From Lunatimonas salinarum (GTDB taxonomy: Bacteria > Bacteroidota > Bacteroidia > Cytophagales > Cyclobacteriaceae), in contig NZ_JACVCV010000017.1 of assembly GCF_017811155.1 (NCBI RefSeq), forward strand, positions 1 through 64,000: a stretch of 64,000 nucleotides of DNA, given 5' to 3'. Below, in pieces: positions 17,693 to 27,207 of this stretch; within the stretch, counting starts at the first letter, position 1, and every line of letters starts with the position of its first letter. The notes beneath the pieces were generated by a model. It was given only the letters and a program-made list of their open reading frames with translations, was not told the origin of the DNA and ran no database searches. The translations under genes and the position numbers were made by a program.

Positions 17693-18583
17693 ATGGTAAA
17701 GGCTAAGCGCAAAAAGACAAACTTGGGCAGCTATAAATTCGGAAGCGTACTCTTTAGTATCACCCTTTCGCTGTTTATTACTGGCTTGGTGGGGCTGATC
17801 CTGTTACAAGCCAAGGCCCTCACCTCCCTAATTCGGGAAAATATCGAGATACAGGTGTTTTTGAACAAGAACCTATCCGAATCGGATATCAAAAAACTTG
17901 AAAACACGATCCGATCCAAGCCCTATATCTTGGAAAAAGATGGAGAGAAGCGGTTTTCCTATATCTCTAAGGAAGAGGCCGCCAGGGTATTTACTTCTGA
18001 AATAGGAGAAGATTTTACCCAGTTTCTAAATGAGAATCCGCTAAGAGACACCTTCACCTTTTCGGTAGAAGAATCCTATCAATCGGCGGATCAGCTGGAG
18101 GATCTCGTTCGGGAACTGCAGCTTATGGAAGGGATTTTCGAAGTATCCTACATGCAGGATCTGGTAGAATCCATCAACAAAAACCTGGTAAAAGTTAGCA
18201 TGATTTTGGGTGCCTTTGTGCTTATCCTACTAATTACCGTCGTCATTCTGATCAACAATACCATACGACTGGCCTTGTTTTCCCAGCGGTTTTTAATCCG
18301 GAGCATGCAATTGGTCGGCGCTACGAAGGGATTTATCCGCAAACCTTTCCTTAGGCGGTCGTTTTTCTTTGGGGCGTTAGGAGGATTATTGGCTTCAGCA
18401 ATGTTATTTGGCCTCATGGAGTATGGCCGGCAAATGATCGAAGGATTTAACTTACTTTATAATTTGGAATGGCTACTGCTACTTTTTTCCGGGCTCATCA
18501 TTCTAGGAGCCATCCTTTCGCTACTAAGTACGTTAAAATCCGTAAACAAATACCTAAACATGTCGCTGGATGACCTTTATTGA
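17693..18583 (+). CDS. ftsX: cell division protein FtsX
   Basis: A 296-residue ABC-transporter-like membrane protein of divisome and peptidoglycan-hydrolase control. One membrane helix is near residues 18-40, a periplasmic loop of about 125 residues follows, and three further helices near 168-190, 220-240 and 260-280 complete the FtsX/MacB fold. FtsX works with the ATPase FtsE, which is not in this window; in Bacteroidota the two genes are often apart. It begins the run to DUF3098, uppP, truB and ribF. Confidence 0.92.
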   Translation: MVKAKRKKTNLGSYKFGSVLFSITLSLFITGLVGLILLQAKALTSLIRENIEIQVFLNKNLSESDIKKLENTIRSKPYILEKDGEKRFSYISKEEAARVFTSEIGEDFTQFLNENPLRDTFTFSVEESYQSADQLEDLVRELQLMEGIFEVSYMQDLVESINKNLVKVSMILGAFVLILLITVVILINNTIRLALFSQRFLIRSMQLVGATKGFIRKPFLRRSFFFGALGGLLASAMLFGLMEYGRQMIEGFNLLYNLEWLLLLFSGLIILGAILSLLSTLKSVNKYLNMSLDDLY

Positions 18584-18706
18584 ATGAACCGAAGCTGCTG
18601 AAATAACGAGAAGCCAGAAGAAATTATAAACAAATGAATGGTTTCCGATTCAATAAGGTGAAACGAAAGTGAAGGCGGATAACTGCATTAACTCAAAAAC
18701 TAAAAA

Positions 18707-18910
18707 ATGAAAAGCTCTTTTCCTTTTAAACGCAAAAACTATCAGTTGATGCTCATTGGCCTAGCCTTGATAATTGCAGGTTTCACGATCATAGGTCTGG
18801 ACGGTGAACCACATGGATTTGGTTTCATGGGGCTTACCCTAGGCCCCATCGTCACTTTGGCCGGATTCATGTTTCAGTTTTACGCCATTTTTCACCAATC
18901 CAAACACTAA
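18707..18910 (+). CDS. DUF3098 small membrane protein
   Basis: A 67-residue protein with two membrane helices (about residues 13-28 and 38-60) joined by a short loop containing GLDGEPHGFG. This matches the DUF3098 family, which in Bacteroidota lies between ftsX and uppP. Its function is unknown; the fixed position suggests a role in envelope assembly. The stop is 3 bp before uppP. Confidence 0.87.
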   Translation: MKSSFPFKRKNYQLMLIGLALIIAGFTIIGLDGEPHGFGFMGLTLGPIVTLAGFMFQFYAIFHQSKH

Positions 18911-18913
18911 TTA

Positions 18914-19708
18914 ATGACCACATTCGAAGCCATCATCCTGGGGATTGTTCAAGGGTTAACCGAATTTTTGCCGGTTTCCTCCAGTGGACACTTGGAAATC
19001 GCCGCTGTATTGTTGGGAAGTACCTCATTGCCTGAAGAAAGCCTTCTATTTACAGTAGTCGTACACTTTGCCACGGCCCTGAGTACCATCGTGGTGTTTC
19101 GAAAAGACATTGGGAGAATTCTTCAAGGACTGCTGAGGTTTCAATGGAATGAAGAAACCCAATTTTCACTGAAGATCATCCTTTCCATGATTCCCGCCGT
19201 AATCATCGGGTTGTTTTTCGAACAAGAGCTCGAACAGTTGTTTGGAGGAAAAATCGTCCTCGTGGGCAGCATGCTGCTGGTTACCGCTATGCTCCTGTTT
19301 TTGGCTGACAAAGCCAAGAGTACCGGGAAACCGGTTTCTACGGGACAGGCAGTGATCGTAGGACTTGCGCAGGCAGTTGCCATGCTGCCTGGTATTTCAA
19401 GGTCCGGAGCAACCATATCCACCTCGGTATTGCTGGGTATTGACAAAGAAAAAGCTGCCCGTTTTTCTTTTTTGATGGTATTACCCCTGATTATTGGAAA
19501 GATCGGGAAAGACATATTGGATGGGGCATTAACCTATGAAAACGAGAATTTTGGAGTGATGGCTGCCGCCTTTGCTGCGGCGTTTCTAGCAGGGCTTTTT
19601 GCCTGTTCTTGGATGATTCAACTGGTCAAAAAAAGTAAACTTACCATCTTTGCCGTTTATTGCGTCGTGGTAGGCTTGATTGCGATCCTAGGTGGGCTAA
19701 TGACATGA
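18914..19708 (+). CDS. uppP: undecaprenyl-diphosphatase
   Basis: A 264-residue integral membrane enzyme that removes a phosphate from undecaprenyl diphosphate to recycle the lipid carrier for peptidoglycan. The BacA/UppP signatures are clear: GIVQGLTEFLPVSSSGHL at the N-terminus with catalytic Glu, and MLPGISRSGATI near residue 157. About eight membrane helices are predicted. Its last codons overlap the truB start by 4 nt. Confidence 0.95.
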   Translation: MTTFEAIILGIVQGLTEFLPVSSSGHLEIAAVLLGSTSLPEESLLFTVVVHFATALSTIVVFRKDIGRILQGLLRFQWNEETQFSLKIILSMIPAVIIGLFFEQELEQLFGGKIVLVGSMLLVTAMLLFLADKAKSTGKPVSTGQAVIVGLAQAVAMLPGISRSGATISTSVLLGIDKEKAARFSFLMVLPLIIGKIGKDILDGALTYENENFGVMAAAFAAAFLAGLFACSWMIQLVKKSKLTIFAVYCVVVGLIAILGGLMT

Positions 19709-20385
19709 TATCTGCTGAGGGAACCGTCTATTTAATCGATAAACCTTATACTTGGACTTCCTTTGATGTGGTCAAAAAAGTACGCAATGCCCTAAAAATT
19801 AAAAAAGTGGGGCACGCTGGTACCTTGGATCCTTTGGCAACCGGACTTTTGATCGTATGTGCTGGAAAAATGACGAAACAAATTGACCGCTTTCAAAGCC
19901 AGGAAAAAGAATACGAAGGCACCTTTGTGCTCGGAAAGACGACCGAGTCATTTGATTTGGAGCAAGAAATCGTAGACGTCGCAGATCCTTTCCATCTTGA
20001 AGATGTTCAGCTGCTGGAGGCTAGCAGAAAGCTTACGGGAGACCTAATGCAGATTCCTCCCATACACTCCGCCATAAAAAAAGATGGAAAAAGAGCCTAC
20101 CTTTCTGCAAGAAGTGGGCAGGCCTTGGTTATTGATCCTAGGCCCGTAACGGTACTTGAATTTGAGATAACTGCCATATCCCTACCGGAGGTGCACTTTC
20201 GTATAGTATGTTCAAAAGGCACCTATATACGAAGCCTGGCCCGCGATTTTGGCGAATTATTGGGTGTGGGCGCCTACTTATCCAGGCTGGTCAGAACGAG
20301 AATCGGCGATTTCCAATTGAAGGATGCAGAAAACCTACCCGAACTGATCGAAAAATTGAAACAAGCGCAGCATGAAAATCCATAA
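19705..20385 (+). CDS. truB: tRNA pseudouridine(55) synthase
   Basis: A 226-residue enzyme that makes pseudouridine 55 in the T-loop of tRNAs. The N-terminal KPYTWTSFDVV and the catalytic motif GHAGTLDPLATGLL (Asp near residue 43) are diagnostic; KGTYIRSLARD is the third signature. The start is the ATG at 19705, overlapping the uppP stop in an ATGA arrangement; the open frame extends upstream inside uppP but is out of family there. The C-terminal PUA-type extension of E. coli TruB is absent, as in other short forms. Confidence 0.95.
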   Translation: MISAEGTVYLIDKPYTWTSFDVVKKVRNALKIKKVGHAGTLDPLATGLLIVCAGKMTKQIDRFQSQEKEYEGTFVLGKTTESFDLEQEIVDVADPFHLEDVQLLEASRKLTGDLMQIPPIHSAIKKDGKRAYLSARSGQALVIDPRPVTVLEFEITAISLPEVHFRIVCSKGTYIRSLARDFGELLGVGAYLSRLVRTRIGDFQLKDAENLPELIEKLKQAQHENP

Positions 20386-21298
20386 GGATTTAGCCCAGCT
20401 TCCAACCATGTTACATCCTGTGGTGACGATCGGCACCTTTGACGGGGTGCACCTTGGCCACCAAAAGATTCTCTATCGGATCCGACAAATAGCCCAGGAG
20501 TCAGGGGGGGAATCGGTATTGCTTACCTTTTGGCCGCACCCTCGCATGGTCCTAAAGCCTAATGACCATCAGATCAAACTACTTTCTACCCAAGCAGAAA
20601 AGCAAGATCTCATTGCGCAGTTTGGGATAGACCACTTGGTCAGCATCCCCTTTACGAAAAGCTTTGCTGCTACGAGCTCCGAGGAATTTATCCAAGACAT
20701 CCTTATCAAAAAGTTACGTACAAGTAAACTGGTGATTGGCTATGATCACCGGTTTGGAAAAGGACGGGAAGGAGGCTTCGATTACCTGCAATCCAACCAG
20801 CACCGCTTTGGCTTTGAACTGGAAGAGATTCCACGGGCTGATATCGACCAAATAGGAATAAGCAGTACCAAAATCCGACAGGCACTTGAAGCCGGTGACC
20901 TGGAAACCGCTAGTAACTTTCTGGGCAGACCGTATGGACTAACGGGCCGTGTAGTAAAAGGAAACCAACTCGGCCGGAAAATCGGCTTCCCCACCGCCAA
21001 CCTCCACGTGGACGAGGAACACAAGCTGATCCCTAAAGACGGCGCCTACGTGGTAAGTGCCAAATACAGAGATAAGCAATACCCCGCCATGTTGAACATC
21101 GGCAACCGCCCCACCTTGCAAGGGGCCAACAAGACCGTCGAGGCACACCTTATTGGCTTTGAAGGAGACCTATACGGTGAGCAACTGGAAATCCGCTTCC
21201 ACCGGTACCTCCGCGAAGAACAGAAGTTTGATAACCTGGAACAACTAACCTCCCAACTACGCAACGATAAGCAAGCGGTGATGCACTTTTTTCGTTAG
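20372..21298 (+). CDS. ribF: bifunctional riboflavin kinase / FMN adenylyltransferase
   Basis: A 308-residue enzyme that turns riboflavin into FMN and then FAD. The N-terminal nucleotidyltransferase half has GTFDGVHLGHQ near residue 22 and the SSTKIRQAL segment; the C-terminal flavokinase half has GRPYGLTGRVVKGNQ and GFPTANL. It overlaps truB by 14 nt. A run of seven G at 20514-20520 lies early in the gene. It ends the housekeeping run; a convergent gene follows after 58 bp, with at most a weak hairpin (GGCTG 21330-21334, CAGCC 21351-21355) between. Confidence 0.95.
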   Translation: MKIHKDLAQLPTMLHPVVTIGTFDGVHLGHQKILYRIRQIAQESGGESVLLTFWPHPRMVLKPNDHQIKLLSTQAEKQDLIAQFGIDHLVSIPFTKSFAATSSEEFIQDILIKKLRTSKLVIGYDHRFGKGREGGFDYLQSNQHRFGFELEEIPRADIDQIGISSTKIRQALEAGDLETASNFLGRPYGLTGRVVKGNQLGRKIGFPTANLHVDEEHKLIPKDGAYVVSAKYRDKQYPAMLNIGNRPTLQGANKTVEAHLIGFEGDLYGEQLEIRFHRYLREEQKFDNLEQLTSQLRNDKQAVMHFFR

Positions 21299-21356
21299 CG
21301 AAATGCACTTCCCTTTAGTCAATATACATGGCTGCGGACTTTTGGGTGTACAGCCC

Positions 21357-24300
21357 CTACTGCTTTAGAAGTTTCGTCTGGCTGTGAAAGGAACCGTTGA
21401 TCAACCTGACCATGTATAGTCCATTTCTGAGACCAGCGAGCTGAAGTGCTAACTCCTGCCTATAGGCCGGCAGCTCAAACTCTCTATGTACCTGTCCATC
21501 GGGCCCGATAATACGAACGATACTTGGCTCGTCAAAGGGGTGGGAAAGCTGTAGAATCGTCTTTTCGGACACGGGATTTGGGTGCAAACTACACCAAGGA
21601 CGTACCGATGCCGTAACCGAATTGGACTCCGTACCGTACCCCGTAGAAGCACTAAAAACATAGCTTCCCGGAGACATTTTTGGTATACGAGCCCTCCAAA
21701 CCGACTCCTCCGTCTGAACCCATTTTACGGGCCTTTCAACCCTCTTTTGATCTAACCATAGCTGCGGGATAACGCCACCTTCCAAAGGACTGCCTACTGC
21801 TAGTGTAAGGGATATCTCATCCTTCTCTACTTCGGCCCAAAGCTTGAGAGGATGTGCGCCGGGCGTGTTGAGTTCCTCATCGCTTGCGCGAATCAATAGA
21901 GGAATGGAAGAAAGCGGCAGCATCCATTGCCCATTCTCCTGCTGAATGTGTACGCTTTCCCCGTCCGGCTTCAATCCAGAGAGGTACCAAGCCCGCTCTA
22001 GGTTTCCTGGATAAAATAAGGGCACATTTACTGAAAGGGAATCTTCTCCGACCACCGGCCTCCATGCTATTAAGTGGGACCGCTCTCCATTTGCATTCCG
22101 CAAGGCGTAAATATATGCCTGCTCATTTTCTTGGATAATGCCATCAAAAAACAAGTCCCCCATAAGGTTTTGCATCGACTCCACTGCCGTAAAGGCGCGC
22201 TTTTCCCTAAAATTAAACAGTCGAGACTCTGTCAATCCCGAGCGGTCGTAGTTGAGCGGTGCCTTGCCAGTTGCCACATCCACGTTGGCATAAAAATACC
22301 AGTGCGCCCTATCTACCCCCATACGGCTAAGCCAAAACAACCCCCTGAGCGCATAAACTGCCTGGGACATCTCACTGACTGCCTCCGTGTTCACTGCCTG
22401 CTCGTTGGCACTGGAAGCATCCCAGCCCCATTCGGTAACATGCACCTCTTTCCCGGGCATATTATGATCCCGAAACCGAAGGCCGGCAAACACCGCTCTC
22501 ATGGAGGATTCCGGATGCTCCGGGTGTACCGCAATTCGCAAACCTGCTTCATCCCGCGCATAAGAGTAAACGTGCAGGTTTATCCCGTCCAGGTAGGACG
22601 CAGCAGCCTCGCTTAGCTTAAAGCCCATGTAGTTTTTTCCGACCCCGGTGTTGCCTGCCTCCCACCCTGCCGCCTGAAGTGCTGCCGGGAGAACGACCAA
22701 TTCGGGATCCGCTTCCTTCAGTCCTTTGGCCATCCCTTCCAATATCCGGATGTAAGTAGAGTCGCTGTAATTCCATGGTTCGTTACCGATTTCTACCGAT
22801 CGAACCAAATTCAAATTGCGCGGCCCATACACCTTTCCAAAGGCCTGCCCCAACGCCCATGCCGATTCGTATGGTGAGCTCCAGTCAGATTCAGAAAAAC
22901 GGTCAAAGGTATAGGTCACATCCACCTCAAACCCCTTGTCTTTCCAGTCCCGGTACTCCCGGTGCCACTGTGTCCACTGCATGTGTACGTTGAGGTTATC
23001 CGGACTATAGGAAGGAACGATATCAGGGTCTGTCGTATCCCAGTGTATGTTGTGGTAGTTTCTCGCTTGCGAAGCGGCACGAATAAACTTCTGAGCACCC
23101 TCATCCGAACCCTGTAAGCTGGGTATCTTATTGGTGCCCCAAGCCCAAACGGTATTTAACCCAAATAACTCCGCAAAACTCCGTTGCTGCGGCTTTGGCT
23201 GTGGGGGTGGCCCATAGGTACCAAAGCGGTCGTATACGGTAATTTCCTGCACAGTCGCCTTTTTGAAATCCTGATCCACCAAATCGTGTTCCACCCGAAC
23301 GAACCTCGCGGATATGGGACTTTCCAGATAAACCTGTTGTTGATCGAGACGGGTAGGATCCAATTCTTCCAACAAGGTAAGCTCTTCCAGGCTAGGTCCC
23401 GCCAGCAAACGGGCACGGAGAGAATTGTTACTACCATTCCAATGCCTGGTACGGATCCAAGAAACCTGCCGAATCTCCCCCAAATCTACGGTGACATGCT
23501 CAGTGAGTGGCTTCGAATAGGCTCCGATTTCCTGTATCGCAAATGCCGCCCAACCGGTCACGAGAATCTCAGTGACCGAATCCATTTCTACCACATGGCG
23601 GAGGTTGGCATTTGTCCATGCGGGATGAGAAAACTCGTGTATCTGTCCTTGTGCATTGCTGACCTGGATAGTCAGCGGAGACGACAAACCGGAACCGACT
23701 CTTAGGTTTAAGCGTCGGATGGGTACCGCTTCCAATTCAAGGCGATAATAGGCAGGGGCTGTCAAGGTACCTTGAATCAGCGGGGTGAAATTTCCCAACA
23801 CACCATCGGTGGCATTTGTCACGGAAACCGAATTGGAGGCTATACCCGTACGGCCCAACAAGACATTTTGATCGGGATTTGCCAAATACCTATCGGGTAA
23901 AGGATTGTCGGAAACCCAGGAAGTTGCGAAATTATTATCCAGTATTGCCAACGGCTGATGAACTGGGTTGGACACAGACGAACTGGCCAAAGCCGTAGCT
24001 CCTTTGGATAATGGGGCGTGTATACCCGCATCTGGATCCCAGTTCGTAGGCTGAACAGGCGGCGTTTCCGGCTCCCGCGTCTCGGCAAAGGCAGTCAATT
24101 CAAATACCGATACCTTGCGGTAATTTTCGACGGAAAGGGTATGTTCTAGGCGGAGATACCTGCTCCAAACGGCGCTTTCCAGCACGGTTTTAGTCACGTC
24201 AATAGATTCTGGATTCAAATCCGCAATCCACACCAGGCTGTCCGGATGGTTTCCGGCATACAAGGTGGATTTAACTGCATTCCCACTTCCCGCCCAGTGC

Positions 24301-24956
24301 TTGGTGTGAATTTCCTTAATCCAATGGGCCTCCTGAAAGTCAAACGTCAAAAACTCCCGGAAAGGAACTTGGGTCGCACCCAACTCATAGATAAAAAAAC
24401 TCCCGGGGCTGATCAACTCTATCCCGCTTATTTGAGTAGGGTCAGGTGTAAAGCGAAGATGCTGATAATTGGCGCTTAAGGGATAAGTCATGTCATGAAC
24501 ATCACCCCCTATCAACTGCAACCGCAGAGTCACCGGCTGCTTCAGTCCACCCAGTCGAACACCGATGGAATGAACAGTGGTAGGTGTAGAAAAACTAAGG
24601 CTGACCCTCGCCATCCCATTTACCGGTTGAATGGCAGAAGATGCTGTTTGAAGATTTCCATCCGTGGCCGCAGCCAAATTCAATGCCGCATCTGACACGA
24701 GAGGTATTCCCAATAAAATATTCTGATGTGCCTGCGCCAGGTAACGGTCCGGCAGGGGGTTTTCTGAGGTCCAATTCGTATGGAGATTCCCGTCCGTCGC
24801 CAAACCTGGAAGGGCGGATTGGTGTACTGAACTGGCGGAAACTACGGGAGACAAAGGGTAGAGTTCCTCCTGCTGTCGTGCGCTTACTTGAAAAATCCCA
24901 AAAACACAAAACACCAAAAACCCAATTCGGATCAAAGAACTAGTCCTCGTAAGCAT
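21357..24956 (-). CDS. secreted glycoside hydrolase-like protein with duplicated N-terminus and T9SS tail
   Basis: A 1199-residue exported protein. After a signal peptide (to about residue 27), residues 30-300 and 310-575 are two related halves: both contain NPLPDRYLA, then N.LLG, a discoidin-like (F5/8 type C) segment with KHWAGSGN or RHWNGSNN, and LE..RLEH or RVEH. Residues about 590-960 look like a clan A (beta/alpha)8 hydrolase; EIGNEPWN near 722 gives an acid/base Glu and VTEWGWD near 840 a nucleophile Glu, resembling GH39/GH5. The C-terminus is a T9SS type A sorting domain starting LHPNPVSE. The substrate, presumably a polysaccharide, is unknown. Confidence 0.8.
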   Translation of the reverse strand: MLTRTSSLIRIGFLVFCVFGIFQVSARQQEELYPLSPVVSASSVHQSALPGLATDGNLHTNWTSENPLPDRYLAQAHQNILLGIPLVSDAALNLAAATDGNLQTASSAIQPVNGMARVSLSFSTPTTVHSIGVRLGGLKQPVTLRLQLIGGDVHDMTYPLSANYQHLRFTPDPTQISGIELISPGSFFIYELGATQVPFREFLTFDFQEAHWIKEIHTKHWAGSGNAVKSTLYAGNHPDSLVWIADLNPESIDVTKTVLESAVWSRYLRLEHTLSVENYRKVSVFELTAFAETREPETPPVQPTNWDPDAGIHAPLSKGATALASSSVSNPVHQPLAILDNNFATSWVSDNPLPDRYLANPDQNVLLGRTGIASNSVSVTNATDGVLGNFTPLIQGTLTAPAYYRLELEAVPIRRLNLRVGSGLSSPLTIQVSNAQGQIHEFSHPAWTNANLRHVVEMDSVTEILVTGWAAFAIQEIGAYSKPLTEHVTVDLGEIRQVSWIRTRHWNGSNNSLRARLLAGPSLEELTLLEELDPTRLDQQQVYLESPISARFVRVEHDLVDQDFKKATVQEITVYDRFGTYGPPPQPKPQQRSFAELFGLNTVWAWGTNKIPSLQGSDEGAQKFIRAASQARNYHNIHWDTTDPDIVPSYSPDNLNVHMQWTQWHREYRDWKDKGFEVDVTYTFDRFSESDWSSPYESAWALGQAFGKVYGPRNLNLVRSVEIGNEPWNYSDSTYIRILEGMAKGLKEADPELVVLPAALQAAGWEAGNTGVGKNYMGFKLSEAAASYLDGINLHVYSYARDEAGLRIAVHPEHPESSMRAVFAGLRFRDHNMPGKEVHVTEWGWDASSANEQAVNTEAVSEMSQAVYALRGLFWLSRMGVDRAHWYFYANVDVATGKAPLNYDRSGLTESRLFNFREKRAFTAVESMQNLMGDLFFDGIIQENEQAYIYALRNANGERSHLIAWRPVVGEDSLSVNVPLFYPGNLERAWYLSGLKPDGESVHIQQENGQWMLPLSSIPLLIRASDEELNTPGAHPLKLWAEVEKDEISLTLAVGSPLEGGVIPQLWLDQKRVERPVKWVQTEESVWRARIPKMSPGSYVFSASTGYGTESNSVTASVRPWCSLHPNPVSEKTILQLSHPFDEPSIVRIIGPDGQVHREFELPAYRQELALQLAGLRNGLYMVRLINGSFHSQTKLLKQ

Positions 24957-25085
24957 GACGATCCTTTCTACAAAGTGACAAATACCCCATTGGATTCATG
25001 TTGAATCTACGACAAAGGTAACTAAAAAGAGCATGATAAAGGAAACAATTACAAAGGATAAGGGTTTTTAATATCAAAAAAAGCC

Positions 25086-25292
25086 ATGAATTCCTTCCTA
25101 TTTCCTGTATATGCCGTCACCGGTTTTCTACTCATTTACCTGACTGCGATATTTGTCAATTTGAACACGGCCATTATACTTTTTATGTTTTCAGCGAGCC
25201 CGATCCTTGTACTTTGGATGGTATACAGGGTATTGAGATCAGAGGTTCAAAGTGCGTACACATTTGAGGAAAAGTGGTACGAGGACATCTAG
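25086..25292 (+). CDS. small membrane protein of unknown function
   Basis: A 68-residue open frame with two closely spaced hydrophobic helices (about residues 4-26 and 28-48) and an acidic, aromatic tail. A-rich sequence lies just before the ATG, as is usual for Bacteroidota ribosome binding. I do not recognise a family. It is divergent from the glycoside hydrolase and lies 68 bp before the DUF4221 gene. Confidence 0.6.
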   Translation: MNSFLFPVYAVTGFLLIYLTAIFVNLNTAIILFMFSASPILVLWMVYRVLRSEVQSAYTFEEKWYEDI

Positions 25293-25325
25293 TAAATTTT
25301 TGAAGACAATTTCCTGTTCTATCAC

Positions 25326-25357
25326 TTTGATTGCTGCTTGGGCAAAGTGTATTTTTG
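25326..25357 (+). promoter_or_regulatory. candidate promoter of the DUF4221 gene, possibly leaderless
   Basis: TTTG at 25326-25329 and TATTTTTG at 25350-25357 match the Bacteroidota -33 and -7 elements with a 20-bp spacer. The ATG at 25361 lies where transcription should begin, which predicts little or no 5' leader. Confidence 0.5.
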
Positions 25358-25360
25358 CGC

Positions 25361-26494
25361 ATGCATACAAAAGAAATTACCCACCTTTTTATCGTATTTC
25401 TTTCCACCTTTTTGGTGGTATCCTGTTCGTCGTATTCCCCAGTTGACGAACCCAACGCAGGCTGGGAATTGATTAAAATTGACTCGTTTTCCGTGGATTT
25501 TGGCAAGGAAGTCCACGGGGTGGCTTTTAATGGGCAAAAGGGTGTTTTCTACCATTTTAAAGACGTGTCCCTTACCGAGTTTGATACTACAGGAAACATC
25601 CTGCGTACTACCTTGATCGAAGAGGAAGGGCCAAATGCGTTGGGATACATTGTAGGAATGCTGTATCGGCCCGACGGTTCATTACTATTGCAGTCCCTAA
25701 ACGGCGAAATCGGACTCTTGGACAGTACGCTTACGCTTTCTCGCAAAATCCTAATGCCTTTTCAGTCCACCTTACCGGCTATGCGAAGCAACGTCAAAAG
25801 TATGGCGTCCAAAGAAAATGAGGTCTTTGTATACTTTCCGGGAAGAAACGGCGCCAATCCGTATGAAAAAAACTATTTCAAAAACAACTACCTACTCGAA
25901 CGTATCAACCTTCGCACGGAAACTATAAATCCGGTTTATAAACTGGCCATCGAAAGCAAGTTCCAAGAAGACACCTACCATGACACCCCTTATATTTTGG
26001 TGTCCATTTTCGAAGAGGAGTTGTATTTTGTATTAGACAATGAGCCTGTCATCCATATTTATCAGTTGGAGAATGGGGATTTCCCGCTCCAATCTATCCC
26101 GCTTGAGGCCAAAAAATTTATACAGGTCACTCCGAATCCCATTCCACTGGGAAATATGGACGGTGTGTATCCGGCAGTGATTGACGGTCTGTTTGGATTT
26201 GATGGAGGATTTGCAGTCACCTATGGAGAAGGGTTGGAGAAGGAGGAGGTCGATAGGCAGCCGATGGCAGATCCCCGGCTCTTAAAATCCCTACAACGTA
26301 ACCTGCTGAAATTTTTCAGCCACAAAAACGGGTGGTCCAATGAAATAGAAATCCCCCAAGAGGTCTCAGAAATCATCCATTTCAAAAGTACGGACTCGTA
26401 TATTTATGGCTTGAAAAACACCGCCTACCAAAGGTCGGATGGCGCTGGACAAGTAACTGTTTATAAATTAGCCCTGATCCCCAAGGAATCCTGA
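25361..26494 (+). CDS. DUF4221 family lipoprotein
   Basis: A 377-residue protein with a lipoprotein signal (FLVVSCSS, modified Cys near residue 21) and a body of about seven beta-propeller-like repeats (phrases such as YRPDGSLLLQSLNGEIGLLDS), matching the DUF4221 or 6-bladed-propeller lipoproteins common in Cytophagales. Function is unknown. The frame is open from a TTG at 25331, but the ATG at 25361 gives a proper signal peptide and lies just after a good promoter. It converges with the TetR gene 27 bp away. Confidence 0.8.
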   Translation: MHTKEITHLFIVFLSTFLVVSCSSYSPVDEPNAGWELIKIDSFSVDFGKEVHGVAFNGQKGVFYHFKDVSLTEFDTTGNILRTTLIEEEGPNALGYIVGMLYRPDGSLLLQSLNGEIGLLDSTLTLSRKILMPFQSTLPAMRSNVKSMASKENEVFVYFPGRNGANPYEKNYFKNNYLLERINLRTETINPVYKLAIESKFQEDTYHDTPYILVSIFEEELYFVLDNEPVIHIYQLENGDFPLQSIPLEAKKFIQVTPNPIPLGNMDGVYPAVIDGLFGFDGGFAVTYGEGLEKEEVDRQPMADPRLLKSLQRNLLKFFSHKNGWSNEIEIPQEVSEIIHFKSTDSYIYGLKNTAYQRSDGAGQVTVYKLALIPKES

Positions 26495-26521
26495 TACGTA
26501 AAATCTACCTATAGCAGCTCA

Positions 26522-27121
26522 CTATTCTCCAACACTAACCACCTTTAACAGATCAATTACCTGCTGTTTGAAAAACTCCAGCTTCGTCGCATATTCTACC
26601 CGATCATCAATCATTCCGAGGTAGTAATAGGCACCTTCCACTACAACAAAAATCTGTTCGGCAAGTCGTTCTGTATCGCCCTTTCCTAGTACCGGATCCT
26701 GCTGCAAAATCTCATCCAAGGTTCGGCGAAGTGCCCCATGAAGATCTTTGTAGGCCTCTCGAATGGTAGGATTGCGAAAGGTGAGCGCATAACAACTGTA
26801 AAATACGCCATCATCAAAAAGTAGATTCCACTCTCTTGAAAACAACCGCTCTACCAAATTGTCGACATCCAAGCTTTTGGAGGTACTCAATTGGGTCAAG
26901 ATGGGCTCGTAGATTAGTTGGTAATGTTCTAAAATAAATGTAATCAACTCTTGGATCAGTATATCCTTGGTAGGGAAATAGTGCATGATTAAGCTAGGAG
27001 GGATCTCCAATCGCTTGGCAATCTTAGCGATGGAAGCATTTTCGAGCCCCACCTCCTGTGCCAGTTTATAAAAACCCTCTACAATTTCCGATTCCCTCGC
27101 CGCCCTAATAGAATTCTTCAT
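26522..27121 (-). CDS. TetR/AcrR family transcriptional regulator
   Basis: A 199-residue one-component regulator. The N-terminal helix-turn-helix reads ASIAKIAKRLEIPPSLIMHYFPTK within the first 55 residues; the rest is an all-helical ligand and dimer domain. I prefer the ATG at 27121 to the ATG at 27142, because a -7 box at 27156-27163 would leave almost no leader for the longer form. It is divergent from a SusC/SusD/phosphodiesterase unit, and a perfect palindrome lies between them, so it probably represses that unit and itself. TetR control of a SusCD pair is less usual than ECF sigma, hybrid two-component or AraC control. Confidence 0.9.
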   Translation of the reverse strand: MKNSIRAARESEIVEGFYKLAQEVGLENASIAKIAKRLEIPPSLIMHYFPTKDILIQELITFILEHYQLIYEPILTQLSTSKSLDVDNLVERLFSREWNLLFDDGVFYSCYALTFRNPTIREAYKDLHGALRRTLDEILQQDPVLGKGDTERLAEQIFVVVEGAYYYLGMIDDRVEYATKLEFFKQQVIDLLKVVSVGE

Positions 27122-27155
27122 ACTCAACAGGTCAATCATCAAACAGTATCAAAAA

Positions 27156-27163
27156 CAAATTTA
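27156..27163 (-). promoter_or_regulatory. candidate -7 box of the TetR gene
   Basis: The minus strand reads TAAATTTG, an exact TAnnTTTG match. Transcription would start near 27149, which favours translation from 27121. Confidence 0.5.
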
Positions 27164-27207
27164 AAAAAATAAAAATATATTTCTCGAATAAAAAACTTTT
27201 ATTTAAT

